Below, piece after piece: positions 26,046 through 35,483 of a stretch of 64,000 bases of DNA. Source of the stretch: Chryseobacterium sp. 7. GTDB taxonomy: Bacteria > Bacteroidota > Bacteroidia > Flavobacteriales > Weeksellaceae. Each line of letters starts with the position of its first letter. Within the stretch, counting starts at the first letter, position 1. The stretch covers positions 124,001 through 188,000 of the forward strand of contig NZ_RCCA01000003.1 in NCBI RefSeq assembly GCF_003663845.1, in the 5' to 3' direction. A program made the translations under genes and the position numbers. The notes under the pieces were generated by a model that searched no databases, was not told where the DNA came from, and was given only the letters and a program-made list of their open reading frames with translations.

Positions 26046-26047
26046 TT

Positions 26048-28513
26048 TTAATGTTTTTTAAATGTTATGTATGCAGTTTGAATTTCTCTCGTTTTTGGAT
26101 TTATATACATTTCAATTTTAATTCCATCTTTAGATATGCCAACATATCTATTACCTTCTCTTTCAATAATATTCGCACTTGCTTCTTGTACTACTTTCTT
26201 TATTTTATTGATATCCCATTTACTAGGAAAGAAAGTGTGAGTATCTGGCTTCAATTTCCATCTACCCATTTCTTCAACCCAGTATTCTATGTGTGCTAAA
26301 CGTACTGTTTCTCCTGTAGGTAATATTTTTGTTCCGAGATTCGCTATAATTCTCACCAAACTATTATTTAATTTGTTTAAGATATGGAAACCTCCAACAC
26401 TAGGACTATAATTAAATCCCCGCTCTGCAGCCCTTCCTCCTTGACTAGCAAGATATTCATATTCATCAACCAGATTATCGGCTTTAAATTTTTTTATACG
26501 AACATGTCCATCTTCTATATGCTTTTCAAATCGTTCTCCAATAATAAAGATTTTTTCTAATAAATCATCCAGATATTTTATAGCTGCCTCATTGCTCATG
26601 CCTTTTAACTCTTTTGCAAAAGCTGCAACCTGTTTTTTACTCCCTTTAAATACAGTAAAACCTTTATACTCCAATCTGGTTACAAAATTTCCATAAGGAA
26701 GATTAGCTCCCAGCCCGGTTTGTTCAAAAACAGTTTTAGGTTTTAATCCAAGATTACCTAGAGTTTCTGCTGTTTCTCTACTAAAGCCAAATCCTAAAAA
26801 TTCTGCGACTTTAGAAAGTTTAAACCTTGCACTCAAAAACCATTTTTCAAGCTCATCCCAGACATTTTTCAGGAAATTCCAAAATGCTTTCCCTCCCTTT
26901 GAAAAGAGTTCCAACAAAGCACTTAATGCTTTATATGCCTGACCCTTACTATATTTTGATGCTGCTGAGAGAGCTGCTCCTACTTCTTTATTTACAGCCT
27001 GAATAATTTCAGCAACCTTACCAAGATTGGCGGCTTTCAAAACCTGTGTAAAAGGTATAAAAAAACTCGCAATAAAGGCAATACCGCTTCCTGCAATATA
27101 GGAAACCCTCACCCAATCATAATCTTCTTTATTATGAGTTTTACAAAAGTCTAATAACTTATTATACATCTCTGTAGCAGCATTTCCCAAATTTTCCAGA
27201 AAATGCCCCCCAAACAGAAAATCGTAAATATTATCCAATGTTTCCATCGCCCCTTGAAAATCAAGAACGGCATTGAAAGGGGCTTCTAGAATCTCTCCTA
27301 CAAACTTGAATAATGAAGATATAAAATCTACTATTCCATTCCACAGACCACATCGAAACGCAACCCATAATTGCATTTTCCCTGCAAGAAACTCTCCTAT
27401 ACCACCATCTGCCAATTGGTAAACAGCATCTATCTCCCGGGTAACAAAGTCATTATAATATTGTATAAATCTCTTTATTGCGCCTGAATACTTTTTAATA
27501 TATTGCTCAAGAATATTCGGAGTAATATCATGCAGATCTAAACCTTTTTTATTTTCAAAAAGTTTATCTATTTTATTAATAAGATCATCTGAAATAATAA
27601 TTTTTTTGATAAGGTTATCTTTGTCAAAAAAATAATCTTCACTTTGAGTATCCCAGAAATCATCTGATATTTTTAAATAGTCTAAGCCATTCCCGATTTT
27701 ATTACATGCCCATCCTAAAGCTTTTGATGTAGAAAAAAAATATACAAGCCCCTGTTTAAGTGCTGTTATCATCTTTTCTAAATTCACATTTTCTTTCTCA
27801 ACATTTCCATTTTCAAGAAGTTCTCTTACAATATCAGCCTCAAATCCCGTTTCTTTAGAAAGTGTACCCATTACTGAGGAATTGAAAAACTTTTCATCCA
27901 GTTCTCCGTCTTTATTATAGAATTGCTTTTTTACTTCCGGTGAAACTTTTGCATATAATTTTTTGGAAGAAAAGAAATCTTCATCCCCCTCAATAAAGAA
28001 ATAGATATCACTCTCCTCTAGTCTGGAAACCTGATAAGCTTCACGCACTTTGTTCCCGTCATCTGAAAAGAAAAAATAAACTTTAAACATCAACTTTTCA
28101 TCAGGATCTTGTATCCCATTTAAATTCTTATCAAAAAAGACATCCAGAGAAGTGTATAAAAATCCATCTTTAGCTGTTTTTTTTAAATCATTTATTACAG
28201 ATAGATTGCCTTTTTTTTCTATTTGTGCATCTATAAAATAAGATGTTTTAAGAGATTGTGACGTTTTGCTATTGTTTGGAGGTTTTATTTGTAGCAAAGG
28301 GCTCATATTATTCATCCCTCTTATCGTTTCTCCTAATGGATTAGGCAGAGGCATATTATTTTGAGTATTAAAAAAGTCCAACAAACTTTTGTTAGTTTGC
28401 TGCATCATGGAAGGGATATCCAAAAATGCTCCGTCTTTCCATTCTGCTAAAAGCTGCTTTTGCGAAGCATCATCAAAATCCTGTATTTCGTTTAAATAAT
28501 TCTGAAGATCCAT
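26048..28513 (-). CDS. Polymorphic toxin with C-terminal EndoU-type nuclease domain
   Basis: An 821-residue protein without an evident signal peptide. Near residues 107-120 there is DKNLNGIQDPDEK, like Ca-binding repeats. The centre (about 370-530) is helical with hydrophobic segments such as YIAGSGIAFIASFFIPF. The C-terminal 160 residues match bacterial EndoU (CdiA-CT-type) nucleases. This region includes KHIEDGH (His 665 and 670), GGFH (His 710), THTFFPSKW, then GNRYVGISKDGIKIEMYI and a terminal TAYI. EndoU toxins cut RNA, often tRNA. Delivery is unknown; a type VI or type IX route is possible. The copy of the shared promoter element at 28551-28587 lies 38 bp upstream. Confidence 0.8.
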   Translation of the reverse strand: MDLQNYLNEIQDFDDASQKQLLAEWKDGAFLDIPSMMQQTNKSLLDFFNTQNNMPLPNPLGETIRGMNNMSPLLQIKPPNNSKTSQSLKTSYFIDAQIEKKGNLSVINDLKKTAKDGFLYTSLDVFFDKNLNGIQDPDEKLMFKVYFFFSDDGNKVREAYQVSRLEESDIYFFIEGDEDFFSSKKLYAKVSPEVKKQFYNKDGELDEKFFNSSVMGTLSKETGFEADIVRELLENGNVEKENVNLEKMITALKQGLVYFFSTSKALGWACNKIGNGLDYLKISDDFWDTQSEDYFFDKDNLIKKIIISDDLINKIDKLFENKKGLDLHDITPNILEQYIKKYSGAIKRFIQYYNDFVTREIDAVYQLADGGIGEFLAGKMQLWVAFRCGLWNGIVDFISSLFKFVGEILEAPFNAVLDFQGAMETLDNIYDFLFGGHFLENLGNAATEMYNKLLDFCKTHNKEDYDWVRVSYIAGSGIAFIASFFIPFTQVLKAANLGKVAEIIQAVNKEVGAALSAASKYSKGQAYKALSALLELFSKGGKAFWNFLKNVWDELEKWFLSARFKLSKVAEFLGFGFSRETAETLGNLGLKPKTVFEQTGLGANLPYGNFVTRLEYKGFTVFKGSKKQVAAFAKELKGMSNEAAIKYLDDLLEKIFIIGERFEKHIEDGHVRIKKFKADNLVDEYEYLASQGGRAAERGFNYSPSVGGFHILNKLNNSLVRIIANLGTKILPTGETVRLAHIEYWVEEMGRWKLKPDTHTFFPSKWDINKIKKVVQEASANIIEREGNRYVGISKDGIKIEMYINPKTREIQTAYITFKKH

Positions 28514-28550
28514 TTGTATTTCATTTTATATTATGTGATTTTTCTTGACA

Positions 28551-28587
28551 CAAATATCTATCGTGAGAGCGACAAAACTCGACGTAT
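28551..28587 (-). promoter_or_regulatory. Shared accessory promoter element, copy C (toxin gene)
   Basis: On the minus strand: ATACGTCGAGTTTTGTCG, 15 nt, TTTG. The dyad and the exact spacing match copies at 30420, 33602 and 37763. The -7 box here is imperfect (TATTTG). It lies 38 bp upstream of the EndoU toxin start. Confidence 0.7.
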
Positions 28588-28766
28588 TAAATTAATAGTC
28601 ATATTTCTAGCAAAAACAACTAATACAAATCAGGCTTCAGTTTTACCTTTCATCTTTTCCTAAGTATTTCTACTAACCCCTACAATTGGTTATTTATACT
28701 ATACCATATAATCTCTGTTCTTCGTTACTTTGAAATACAACCTAACCATCTAAAATCCAAATCGAT

Positions 28767-29183
28767 ATGACATCAACAAGTGTAAATACAAATTCTTCAG
28801 GTCAGTTAGTACTTGGAAACGGAGCACAGTTCTGGGTGTATCTTTCCCCACAAAATGATACCTCAAAAATGATTTCTACATGGCGTGTAATTTTCTCACA
28901 GGGAAACTGGAGTGACTTTATCTCAAGTGAGAATCCGACTAAACAAATTCAGACTCCTAATCTTTCCGGGATCTTTGAAATTAAAGTAGAATTATTGAGT
29001 GGATCTACCGGTACCTGGCGTCAGATTCCGCCACAACAGGGAAGTCATAATGAAATAGGCTGCAATTCCAACTGTGCTTCTATGGTAGGCATCGTTGCAG
29101 ACAGCACAAATCCTCCTATTGGAGCCATCAATGCTCATTTTTGGACCACATGGGATGCTATGTGCGGAGTAAGACAGAACTAA
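28767..29183 (+). CDS. Small unknown protein, possibly surface or secreted
   Basis: A 138-residue protein rich in Ser, Thr, Asn and Gly, with many Trp and no signal peptide (MTSTSVNTNSSGQLVLGNGAQFWVYL). Three Cys are in the C-terminal half (IGCNSNCASM and AMCGV). The pattern looks like a beta-sandwich. It has its own terminator (29208-29240). I do not recognise a family. It lies between the toxin gene and the beta-helix gene, so it may belong to the same accessory set. Confidence 0.6.
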   Translation: MTSTSVNTNSSGQLVLGNGAQFWVYLSPQNDTSKMISTWRVIFSQGNWSDFISSENPTKQIQTPNLSGIFEIKVELLSGSTGTWRQIPPQQGSHNEIGCNSNCASMVGIVADSTNPPIGAINAHFWTTWDAMCGVRQN

Positions 29184-29207
29184 ATGTAAATAACAGTCCA
29201 TACAACC

Positions 29208-29245
29208 AAATTGCCACAGTATTTTATATTGTGGCAATTTATTAT
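29208..29245 (+). terminator. Terminator after the small unknown gene
   Basis: AAATTGCCACA (29208-29218) pairs with TGTGGCAATTT (29230-29240), 11-nt loop, T/A-rich after it. Confidence 0.75.
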
Positions 29246-29295
29246 TGCATCTATGTATCAGAAAATCAATCTATTTATAATTAAGTCAAAAATAC

Positions 29296-29560
29296 TTGTC
29301 CACATTTCCACAAGTTATTAATAAGTTATCCACATTTTATTAACAATTATCCTTTAGTCCAAAAAGCTTTATTCCTAAATTTATCCTAAATCAGGTCTTT
29401 GCTTTGTCTTGTTTTTAAACAGTATTAAAAGATTTTGAATAAACAATTTATGAACAAAGCCTATAATTTTGACATCAATAAGTATTCTATCTGCGTCTCA
29501 ACAATATTCATATTCATTTCATGGTTTCGCAGTCATTTAACATTAAAACAGTTATCCACA
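29296..29560 (+). other. DnaA-box cluster in an AT-rich spacer
   Basis: Three boxes on the same strand: TTGTCCACA (29296-29304), TTATCCACA (29326-29334) and TTATCCACA (29552-29560); the last two are the exact consensus. A weaker TTTCCACAA follows the first. The stretch around 29310-29345 is very AT-rich. This may be an origin, a DnaA-titration site or a DnaA-controlled promoter; no dnaA gene is in the window. Confidence 0.45.
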
Positions 29561-29569
29561 CTATTGAGC

Positions 29570-30361
29570 ATGAAGAAATTTTTTACAGTATTATTTTTAT
29601 TGGGATTTATAGGAGCCACTATGCAGGCGCAGATCAGTCCACCCGGATTGGGAGATGCCAACAATGCATTCTGGGGAGCCTTTGGAGTGAAGCGGCAATT
29701 GGATTCTTTGGGTAAGAAACAGGCTTTGAGCTATATTGCAATAGGGAGAAAAAGCAGCCCGGATAATCATAATCTATTTTCAAAACAAGCTATCATCGTC
29801 TTGAATCATGAAGTTTATCATTCATTTGCTCCACATCAGCAGTACAGCTATGCTTTGAGTTACCGCCTGCAGCCACAATATGAAAGTACGGCTCCTTATG
29901 ATAAGGAAAATACAGAACAGGAATTCAGGATTTACGGAAGATATGCCTACACTTTTGATCTTGGAAAAAAATGGAAACTGAAAAATACGGTACGACAGGA
30001 ATTCAGGAAGTTTTTTGATGCAGACTTTCATCAGGTAGAAGAGGATTTTCAATTAAGAACCCGTATCAAAAGCCAGTTGACCTACAATTTATCTCCTAAA
30101 AATAATCAAAAGCTGGCGTTGAGTGCAGAAGCATTGTTCTCTATAAGTCATCTCAATGAACCGGATTCTAAATGGGATTCATTCGGGTATCGTGAAATGC
30201 GTATTGCAGCCTATTATATATTCACTATTCCCAATTCTCCTTTTACTGTGGATATAGGCTATATGGATGACCTCATCAGAGATAGCAGAAGTATTCATCA
30301 TGGTGGCGTTCATTATCTGACCGCTGATCTGGTATGGAATATTCCTTATAAAAAGAGATAA
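29570..30361 (+). CDS. DUF2490-family outer-membrane-like protein
   Basis: A 263-residue protein. I chose the ATG at 29570 because it starts a signal peptide (MKKFFTVLFLLGFIGATMQAQ); an earlier in-frame ATG at 29435 would place 45 unlikely residues before it. The mature part alternates polar and hydrophobic residues in strands with aromatic ends, as in DUF2490 proteins, which are predicted beta-barrels. Conserved-looking pieces are YSYALSYRLQPQYE and WKLKNTVRQEFR. Function unknown. Confidence 0.8.
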   Translation: MKKFFTVLFLLGFIGATMQAQISPPGLGDANNAFWGAFGVKRQLDSLGKKQALSYIAIGRKSSPDNHNLFSKQAIIVLNHEVYHSFAPHQQYSYALSYRLQPQYESTAPYDKENTEQEFRIYGRYAYTFDLGKKWKLKNTVRQEFRKFFDADFHQVEEDFQLRTRIKSQLTYNLSPKNNQKLALSAEALFSISHLNEPDSKWDSFGYREMRIAAYYIFTIPNSPFTVDIGYMDDLIRDSRSIHHGGVHYLTADLVWNIPYKKR

Positions 30362-30419
30362 AACCAACTTAAAAACCCAAAGTCTTTTACAGAATGTAAG
30401 AGATTTTTATTTGTTTAAA

Positions 30420-30456
30420 TTACGTCAAGTTCTGTCGTATCGGGTATTTATTTTTG
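30420..30456 (+). promoter_or_regulatory. Shared accessory promoter element, copy B (beta-helix gene)
   Basis: TTACGTCAAGTTCTGTCG, 15 nt, TTTG. The -7 box TATTTTTG (30449-30456) is a perfect TAnnTTTG. It is 74 bp upstream of the ATG at 30531. The dyad arms TACGTCA and TGTCGTA differ from perfect symmetry at one position. Confidence 0.75.
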
Positions 30457-30530
30457 TGGTAGATCAAAACAAAAAATCTTGCAAGAGTTTGTAAAATCTA
30501 CCCAAAATATAACACCAAAAACAAAGAACA

Positions 30531-32706
30531 ATGATTTACACTAATGATTTCTTCGTAACAGGAAGCACTTATCCCAATGACAGTTTAGTACAGCTTAGAT
30601 AGTTTCACTAACGAAAATGTAAATTTTAAAAAAGTCACTATATGGCATGACGGAACAGTAATGAATCCCACAAAAGCCGATGGCATTATTTATAGACAAA
30701 AAGATAACGATTATTACGCGGATGTCGACTGGCTAGCCAACCGTACCGTCTATGTAAAAAGATTCGGGGCAGTAGGTGATGGAGTTACGAATGATGCACC
30801 CGCCATCAGAAGAATGATTTCTTTTCTTCCGCAGAAAGATTTCATCGTAGTATTTGAAAATGCAAAATATATGCAGGGAGATGGAAGTTTCACCAAGAGA
30901 TACGAACGAGTCGAAGACCCGAAAACAGGAATTCTGATCTACACTGGAGACGAGGAAGGTAACGCAGATATAGGTCCTGAACTCTTTTTCAGCTTTACGG
31001 ACAAATCCGATTTTACCATCTACGGTAATGGAGCTCTTATTAAAGCTCATCCGAATAATCCACCTATTATTAACATGCGTGGCTTTGAATTTATCCGATG
31101 TAAGAATTTTAAAGTAGAAAACCTTAATTATGATGGTTCTAAAAACGACAGAAAACCGGATGGTGCAGATCCTAATGTGTATAATAATCAATCTGGTTTC
31201 AAGGTTAGTTCGTCTCAAAAATATGAACTGACAGACTGCAGATCTGATAATTGCTGTATGGATGGTTTTTTTATTTCTTCAGATGAACTTTTTGCCGAGA
31301 TAAAAACCAATAACTGGAATGAAGATGGAATACTAAAAAACTGCCATGCAGATAATAACTATAGACAAGGATGCTCAATTGTAAACAGTAAAAGATTTAA
31401 AGTAATTGGCGGATCATATACCAATACAGGAAAAACTTACGGAACATCTCCAAAAATGGGAATTGATGCAGAGGAAGGTACAACTTCTGATTTTGGAAGA
31501 GGAAATACTGATGCTGTTTTTGATGGAGTTTTATTCGAAAATAATGAAAATGCGGGATTAGCCCTTCATTATGGTACCCGTGATGCAAATGTCACTAACT
31601 GTATCTTTAAAAATAATCCTTTATTTGTTGCTTCAGATAAAGACGCCTTAAGTTGCAATAATACTATTTTCAATAATAATTTCTATGATTCTCATGCAGA
31701 ACTAAGAGGTGGCGGCGAGCATTTCTATGGTAACCGCTTTTATTTGTCTCCACAAAACCCTTTTCATATGGATATAATTTGTGAATATCCGCATTTTAAA
31801 AATAAAAAATGTCGTGAAACATTGATTTATAATAATTATCTTAAAAGAGAAGCTGGAACCGGACCTATTGGACAAGTTGCAGGATCATTAACGATAGGAG
31901 AATATAAAGATGGTGTAAAAGTCTTTAATAATACTTTCATCAATCTAGCCTCTAAAGATAACTTCCTGTTCACCTATGGTCCACAGGACAGAACACTGGA
32001 GTTCTATGATAACACATTCCATAGTACTGAAGCATTTCTAACCAACTCTCCTATTAATAATCTTATTTATACCAATATTGAAAGCTTATATAAAAATGCC
32101 TACAATAACAAAATAGAGATTCCCGGAATGCCACCAATGGTTTCCACTATAAAAAAGGCTCAGGCAGATAAACTGGTGAGAAGTTTTCATCTGGCAGATA
32201 TATCTAAGGACAAATTTGTAGATATAACCTTTGATAATCTTGCAAGTGCCTTTGAAGCCAGAGATCTTTATCTTAAAGTAACTACAAAAGGATATTGGTA
32301 TGATATGGATTCTACTCAGGTGAAAGAAGAAATTATCTCACTTTCTGATATAAAACCGATTAGCTATACCGGTACGATAGATGATTTCAAAAGACTTCCG
32401 GTTTCAACAGGCATTTATATTAAAAACAATAAAGCTACCCTTACTTTTACCCAAAGCAGTCCGGATTCAATTAATCAAAAGTGGGTTCTTGATATAGTAA
32501 TTGAAGTATTAGGAAATTACACTGATGATTTCCCTGTTAATATCTCTGCTCCTTATGATACGAATAGCCAGCCCATGATGATCAATTTACCTATAAGTAA
32601 ATCATTGAGCCAAGCCGATTCATCAGCTGCTGATATAAATACTCTCCGTAATGATTTCAACAGTTTATTATTAAAATTAAAAAATGCAGGGGTAATGCAA
32701 AACTAA
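30531..32706 (+). pseudogene. Right-handed beta-helix (pectate-lyase-3-like) protein, frameshifted near the start
   Basis: The ATG at 30531 starts MIYTNDFFVTGSTYPNDSLVQ, then hits a TAG at 30600-30602. The next frame continues directly (LDSFTNENVNFKKVTIWHDG) into the long open frame that has its first ATG at 30661. Removing one T at 30595-30596 restores one frame of 724 codons. The main part has VYVKRFGAVGDGVTNDAPAI, the N-terminal signature of Pectate_lyase_3/glycosidase beta-helices and phage tailspikes, then many Asn-rich helix turns. The intact 681-codon part might still be made from 30661. Ligand or substrate unknown. It carries shared promoter element B. Confidence 0.75.
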
Positions 32707-32728
32707 TAAAGTTCATCCCACTTATTTA

Positions 32729-32826
32729 GGCTGTCCCAATCATGAGGCAGCTTTTTTATTAACAGATGTTAAGATCATCCCTTATTACCCAGCTGAAAAA
32801 TCCCGGTCATTACTGACCGGGATTTT
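32729..32826. terminator. Two terminator hairpins between converging genes
   Basis: A weak hairpin (GCTGTCC with GGCAGC, then TTTTTT) near 32730-32757 ends the rightward gene. A strong one, AAAATCCCGGTCA (32797-32809) with TGACCGGGATTTT (32814-32826), can act both ways. Confidence 0.8.
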
Positions 32827-32884
32827 AATTGAAAAACATAAGTTTTCCGCAATATAATTAAGTATGAATGTTTGGTGTAAAATT

Positions 32885-33580
32885 TTAGTTGCACAATGTG
32901 AGAAACTGTCGGCTCAGCTGCACATTGAATTTTGCTTCTGCTCTTGAACGTGCATAGATAGTCTGTTTAAAAGCGTGTACTGTTTTCAGTTTCTGATCAA
33001 TAAATTCAGCAATCTGAGTTACAGAAAAAAGAAAGTCTCTGTATATTGCCATATTAACCGTCTGCCCATAGTAAGGAAGATAAGCTTTTAAAAAAGGAAT
33101 TGCTTTCTGATGGCGGTTGTAGCTAATGCAATATCCCACTCCTTCCATAGATGTTACAATATCATAGTTATTAATATAGTCCTGAATATTTTTACTTCCA
33201 TCCAGAGCATGAGCATTTTTGGAACAGTACTTATTGATCTTATCCAGGATATGCTGAGCATATTCCATCATCGATATATTTTTAAATTCAAAAACCTGAT
33301 TCATTCCATTGGATGGGGATGTTCCGCTTTCACAATCTATACAGAAAGAAATCCCGATTTTGTCGTGATAAGGAAAAAAGCAGTCTTTCACTTCAATGGA
33401 AGCATCCGGCTTCAGCCTATCGTCTGTAAAATTATAATACACATACGGACTGTAAAGTTCAGCAAGAGCTTTCAGATAATCTGTTTCACTGGTATTGTGA
33501 TATTCCTCAAACCATTTTTCAAGGTTATCGTAATAATTACTTTCAAAGTCGTTAAAGTTTAAGTAAAATGGTAATTCCAT
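32885..33580 (-). CDS. Unknown soluble protein of the shared-element regulon
   Basis: A 231-residue protein. I place the start at the ATG at 33580 (MELPFYLNFNDFESNYYD), because the upstream extension would begin with TTG inside the promoter's -7 box. It has no signal peptide or membrane helix. It is rich in Tyr, Phe and Asn, with an acidic first half (YSPYVYYNFTDDRL) and a helical C-terminus (ARSRAEAKFNVQLSRQFLTL). No family recognised. A consensus -7 box (TAGCTTTG, 33602-33609) in shared element A lies 22 bp upstream. Confidence 0.65.
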   Translation of the reverse strand: MELPFYLNFNDFESNYYDNLEKWFEEYHNTSETDYLKALAELYSPYVYYNFTDDRLKPDASIEVKDCFFPYHDKIGISFCIDCESGTSPSNGMNQVFEFKNISMMEYAQHILDKINKYCSKNAHALDGSKNIQDYINNYDIVTSMEGVGYCISYNRHQKAIPFLKAYLPYYGQTVNMAIYRDFLFSVTQIAEFIDQKLKTVHAFKQTIYARSRAEAKFNVQLSRQFLTLCN

Positions 33581-33601
33581 AGCTCTGTAATTTTGATATG
33601 A

Positions 33602-33638
33602 CAAAGCTATATGCGTAATGCGACAAAACTTGACGCAA
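33602..33638 (-). promoter_or_regulatory. Shared accessory promoter element, copy A
   Basis: On the minus strand: TTGCGTCAAGTTTTGTCG, 15 nt, TTTG. The -7 box is TAGCTTTG (33602-33609). Dyad arms are TGCGTCA and TGTCGCA. It drives the unknown gene starting at 33580 with a predicted leader of about 15 nt. Confidence 0.75.
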
Positions 33639-33767
33639 TATATTTTTTGTGAAAAAGATTTTAGATGATTATTCCGTGAAAGATCAATTTTTGCTTCGAA
33701 AAGTCAATTGTGAAGCATTATTAACGCTAATGTTCGCAAGGTTTTTTTAGTAAGGTTTATATTTTGT

Positions 33768-33831
33768 TCGCAAAGGCACTTCGTTCAGCTAGGACATCAA
33801 TCATCCATGGCTGAGTGAAATGACTTTGCGA
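33768..33831. repeat. Imperfect long inverted repeat in intergenic DNA
   Basis: The 22-nt arms at 33768-33789 and 33810-33831 pair with about four mismatches around a 20-nt loop. The arms begin TCGCAAAGG and end CTTTGCGA. It lies in the 345-bp spacer between the unknown gene and the M20 peptidase, where no gene is seen. It may be a dispersed hairpin element or a small non-autonomous element. Confidence 0.5.
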
Positions 33832-33950
33832 TCGTTCTTAAAAACAATAAAATATCTTAGCTGGCTTCGCGGTAAAATATTCCGAATCTCAAAAAACACG
33901 CACCTCGAAACCCGAAATCAAAAATTCACAATCGAATTCACCATTGACAC

Positions 33951-35483
33951 TTATTTATCATAATTCTTCATCACATACTCAAAGTAGTGAATCATCTTCA
34001 GGTAGTTTTCTATGCTAAGGTATTCATTAGTACTGTGAATACTTTGCTGTTCGGCACTGTTGATCTGAATCGGCATAAATCGGTAGACGTTTTTACTTAC
34101 AATTTCATATTTACCGGCATCAGTTCCTCCCAGTGTAAGATAAGGGGTAACAATAGCTCCGGGATGAATTTCTTTGACTCCCGCTTCTATCATTTTATAA
34201 GCTTTAGTATTGGTCTGTGAAATTGCAGAAGCTGCTCTGCTATTATCTATTTCTTCTACCTCAACATCAAACCCTTCAGTAGCTTTAGCAATGTGATCTC
34301 TTACATCTTTTATTGAATTTCCGGGAAGAAGTCTGAAATTAACGACAAATTCTACCTCGGGAGAAAGTACATTGGTTCCATCGCTACCTTTCATCATAGT
34401 GAGGGCAGTGGTAGTTCTTACCAAAGCATTGGTTGTATTGTTTTTGGTAAGCTGGGAAATCAAAACAGGTTTCAAAAGCCATTGATTAGCGAGCGCCATT
34501 CTTGTTGCAAAAGGCATTTCTCCACCAATATTATTAAAAAATTCTTTGATTAACGGAGTAATTACGGGTTTCATTTGGTGATCTTCCAAACGCTGCATGA
34601 TAACAGCTGCTTTCCCGATAGCGCTTTCCATAGGAGGCATTGATGAATGCCCGCCCAATCCTTTTACTTTTATTTTTGCGGAAAGAAATCCTTTTTCAGC
34701 ACATCCTACCACCGCTACATCTCTGTCTATGCCTGCTACATTTCCTTTTCGCATAATTAATCCTCCTTCATCGTAAACAGCATCAAACTTCAATCCTTTT
34801 TTCTTAAAATAATCTGCAATCTGCATTGCTCCTTTTTGTCCGCCTACTTCTTCATCAAAACCGAAAGCCAGATAAATATCACGTTGTGGAATCTGCTTGT
34901 TTTTAATCATGGAATTCATAGATTCCATTAAGGAGAAAAGCATTCCTTTCATGTCAATTGCCCCTCTGCCATAGATTCTTCCGTTAGCAACAGCTCCGGA
35001 AAAAGGAGCATAATCCCAATCTTCCGCTACTTTTGAAACAGGTTCCAATGGCTTATCATCCGGACGGAATACATTTTCTTCGTTATTTTTTATATCAGCA
35101 TCTCCGGGAGGAACAACATCCATATGAGAAAGGAATAAAATAGGTTCCAGACCAGGATTGCTTCCTTTAAGCCTGAACACCAAGCCATATTGATTGACTT
35201 CAACATTTTCTGTGTTCTGATATACTAATGGATAAGAGGTTTTCAGATACGTTTTGAACTGATCAAACGGTGCATAATCAAATTCACCCAAACTCCCTGT
35301 AGAAACGGTAGGAACTTTTAATCCACCGGAAAATCTCATGACAGCAGAATCATTTTTTACGGGCTTCCATCCTTCACCTGCTCCTAAATTATTTTTCTTA
35401 AACGGATAGGTGTAGGTTTTGACCAATACTACAGCAGCCAGAATAACAATGATTCCCAACAGGATTAAAAGAATTTTTTTCAT
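33951..35483 (-). CDS. M20-family metallopeptidase, membrane-anchored
   Basis: A 510-residue protein with an N-terminal membrane anchor (LLILLGIIVILAAVVLV). Metal-site motifs of M20 peptidases are visible: FLSHMDVVPPG, YGRGAIDMKGMLF and FGFDEEVGGQKGA, with the dimerisation domain after KGLGGHSSMPP and a last metal His near QSIHSTNEYL. The length and anchor resemble carboxypeptidase S/PM20D1-like members rather than the short cytosolic ones. It probably hydrolyses peptides or N-acyl amino acids in the envelope. Confidence 0.9.
   Translation of the reverse strand: MKKILLILLGIIVILAAVVLVKTYTYPFKKNNLGAGEGWKPVKNDSAVMRFSGGLKVPTVSTGSLGEFDYAPFDQFKTYLKTSYPLVYQNTENVEVNQYGLVFRLKGSNPGLEPILFLSHMDVVPPGDADIKNNEENVFRPDDKPLEPVSKVAEDWDYAPFSGAVANGRIYGRGAIDMKGMLFSLMESMNSMIKNKQIPQRDIYLAFGFDEEVGGQKGAMQIADYFKKKGLKFDAVYDEGGLIMRKGNVAGIDRDVAVVGCAEKGFLSAKIKVKGLGGHSSMPPMESAIGKAAVIMQRLEDHQMKPVITPLIKEFFNNIGGEMPFATRMALANQWLLKPVLISQLTKNNTTNALVRTTTALTMMKGSDGTNVLSPEVEFVVNFRLLPGNSIKDVRDHIAKATEGFDVEVEEIDNSRAASAISQTNTKAYKMIEAGVKEIHPGAIVTPYLTLGGTDAGKYEIVSKNVYRFMPIQINSAEQQSIHSTNEYLSIENYLKMIHYFEYVMKNYDK

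Noticed and set aside
33581..33604. TTG start for the unknown regulon gene
   Set aside because: The codon lies inside the -7 box of shared element A, so it is not expected to be in the transcript.
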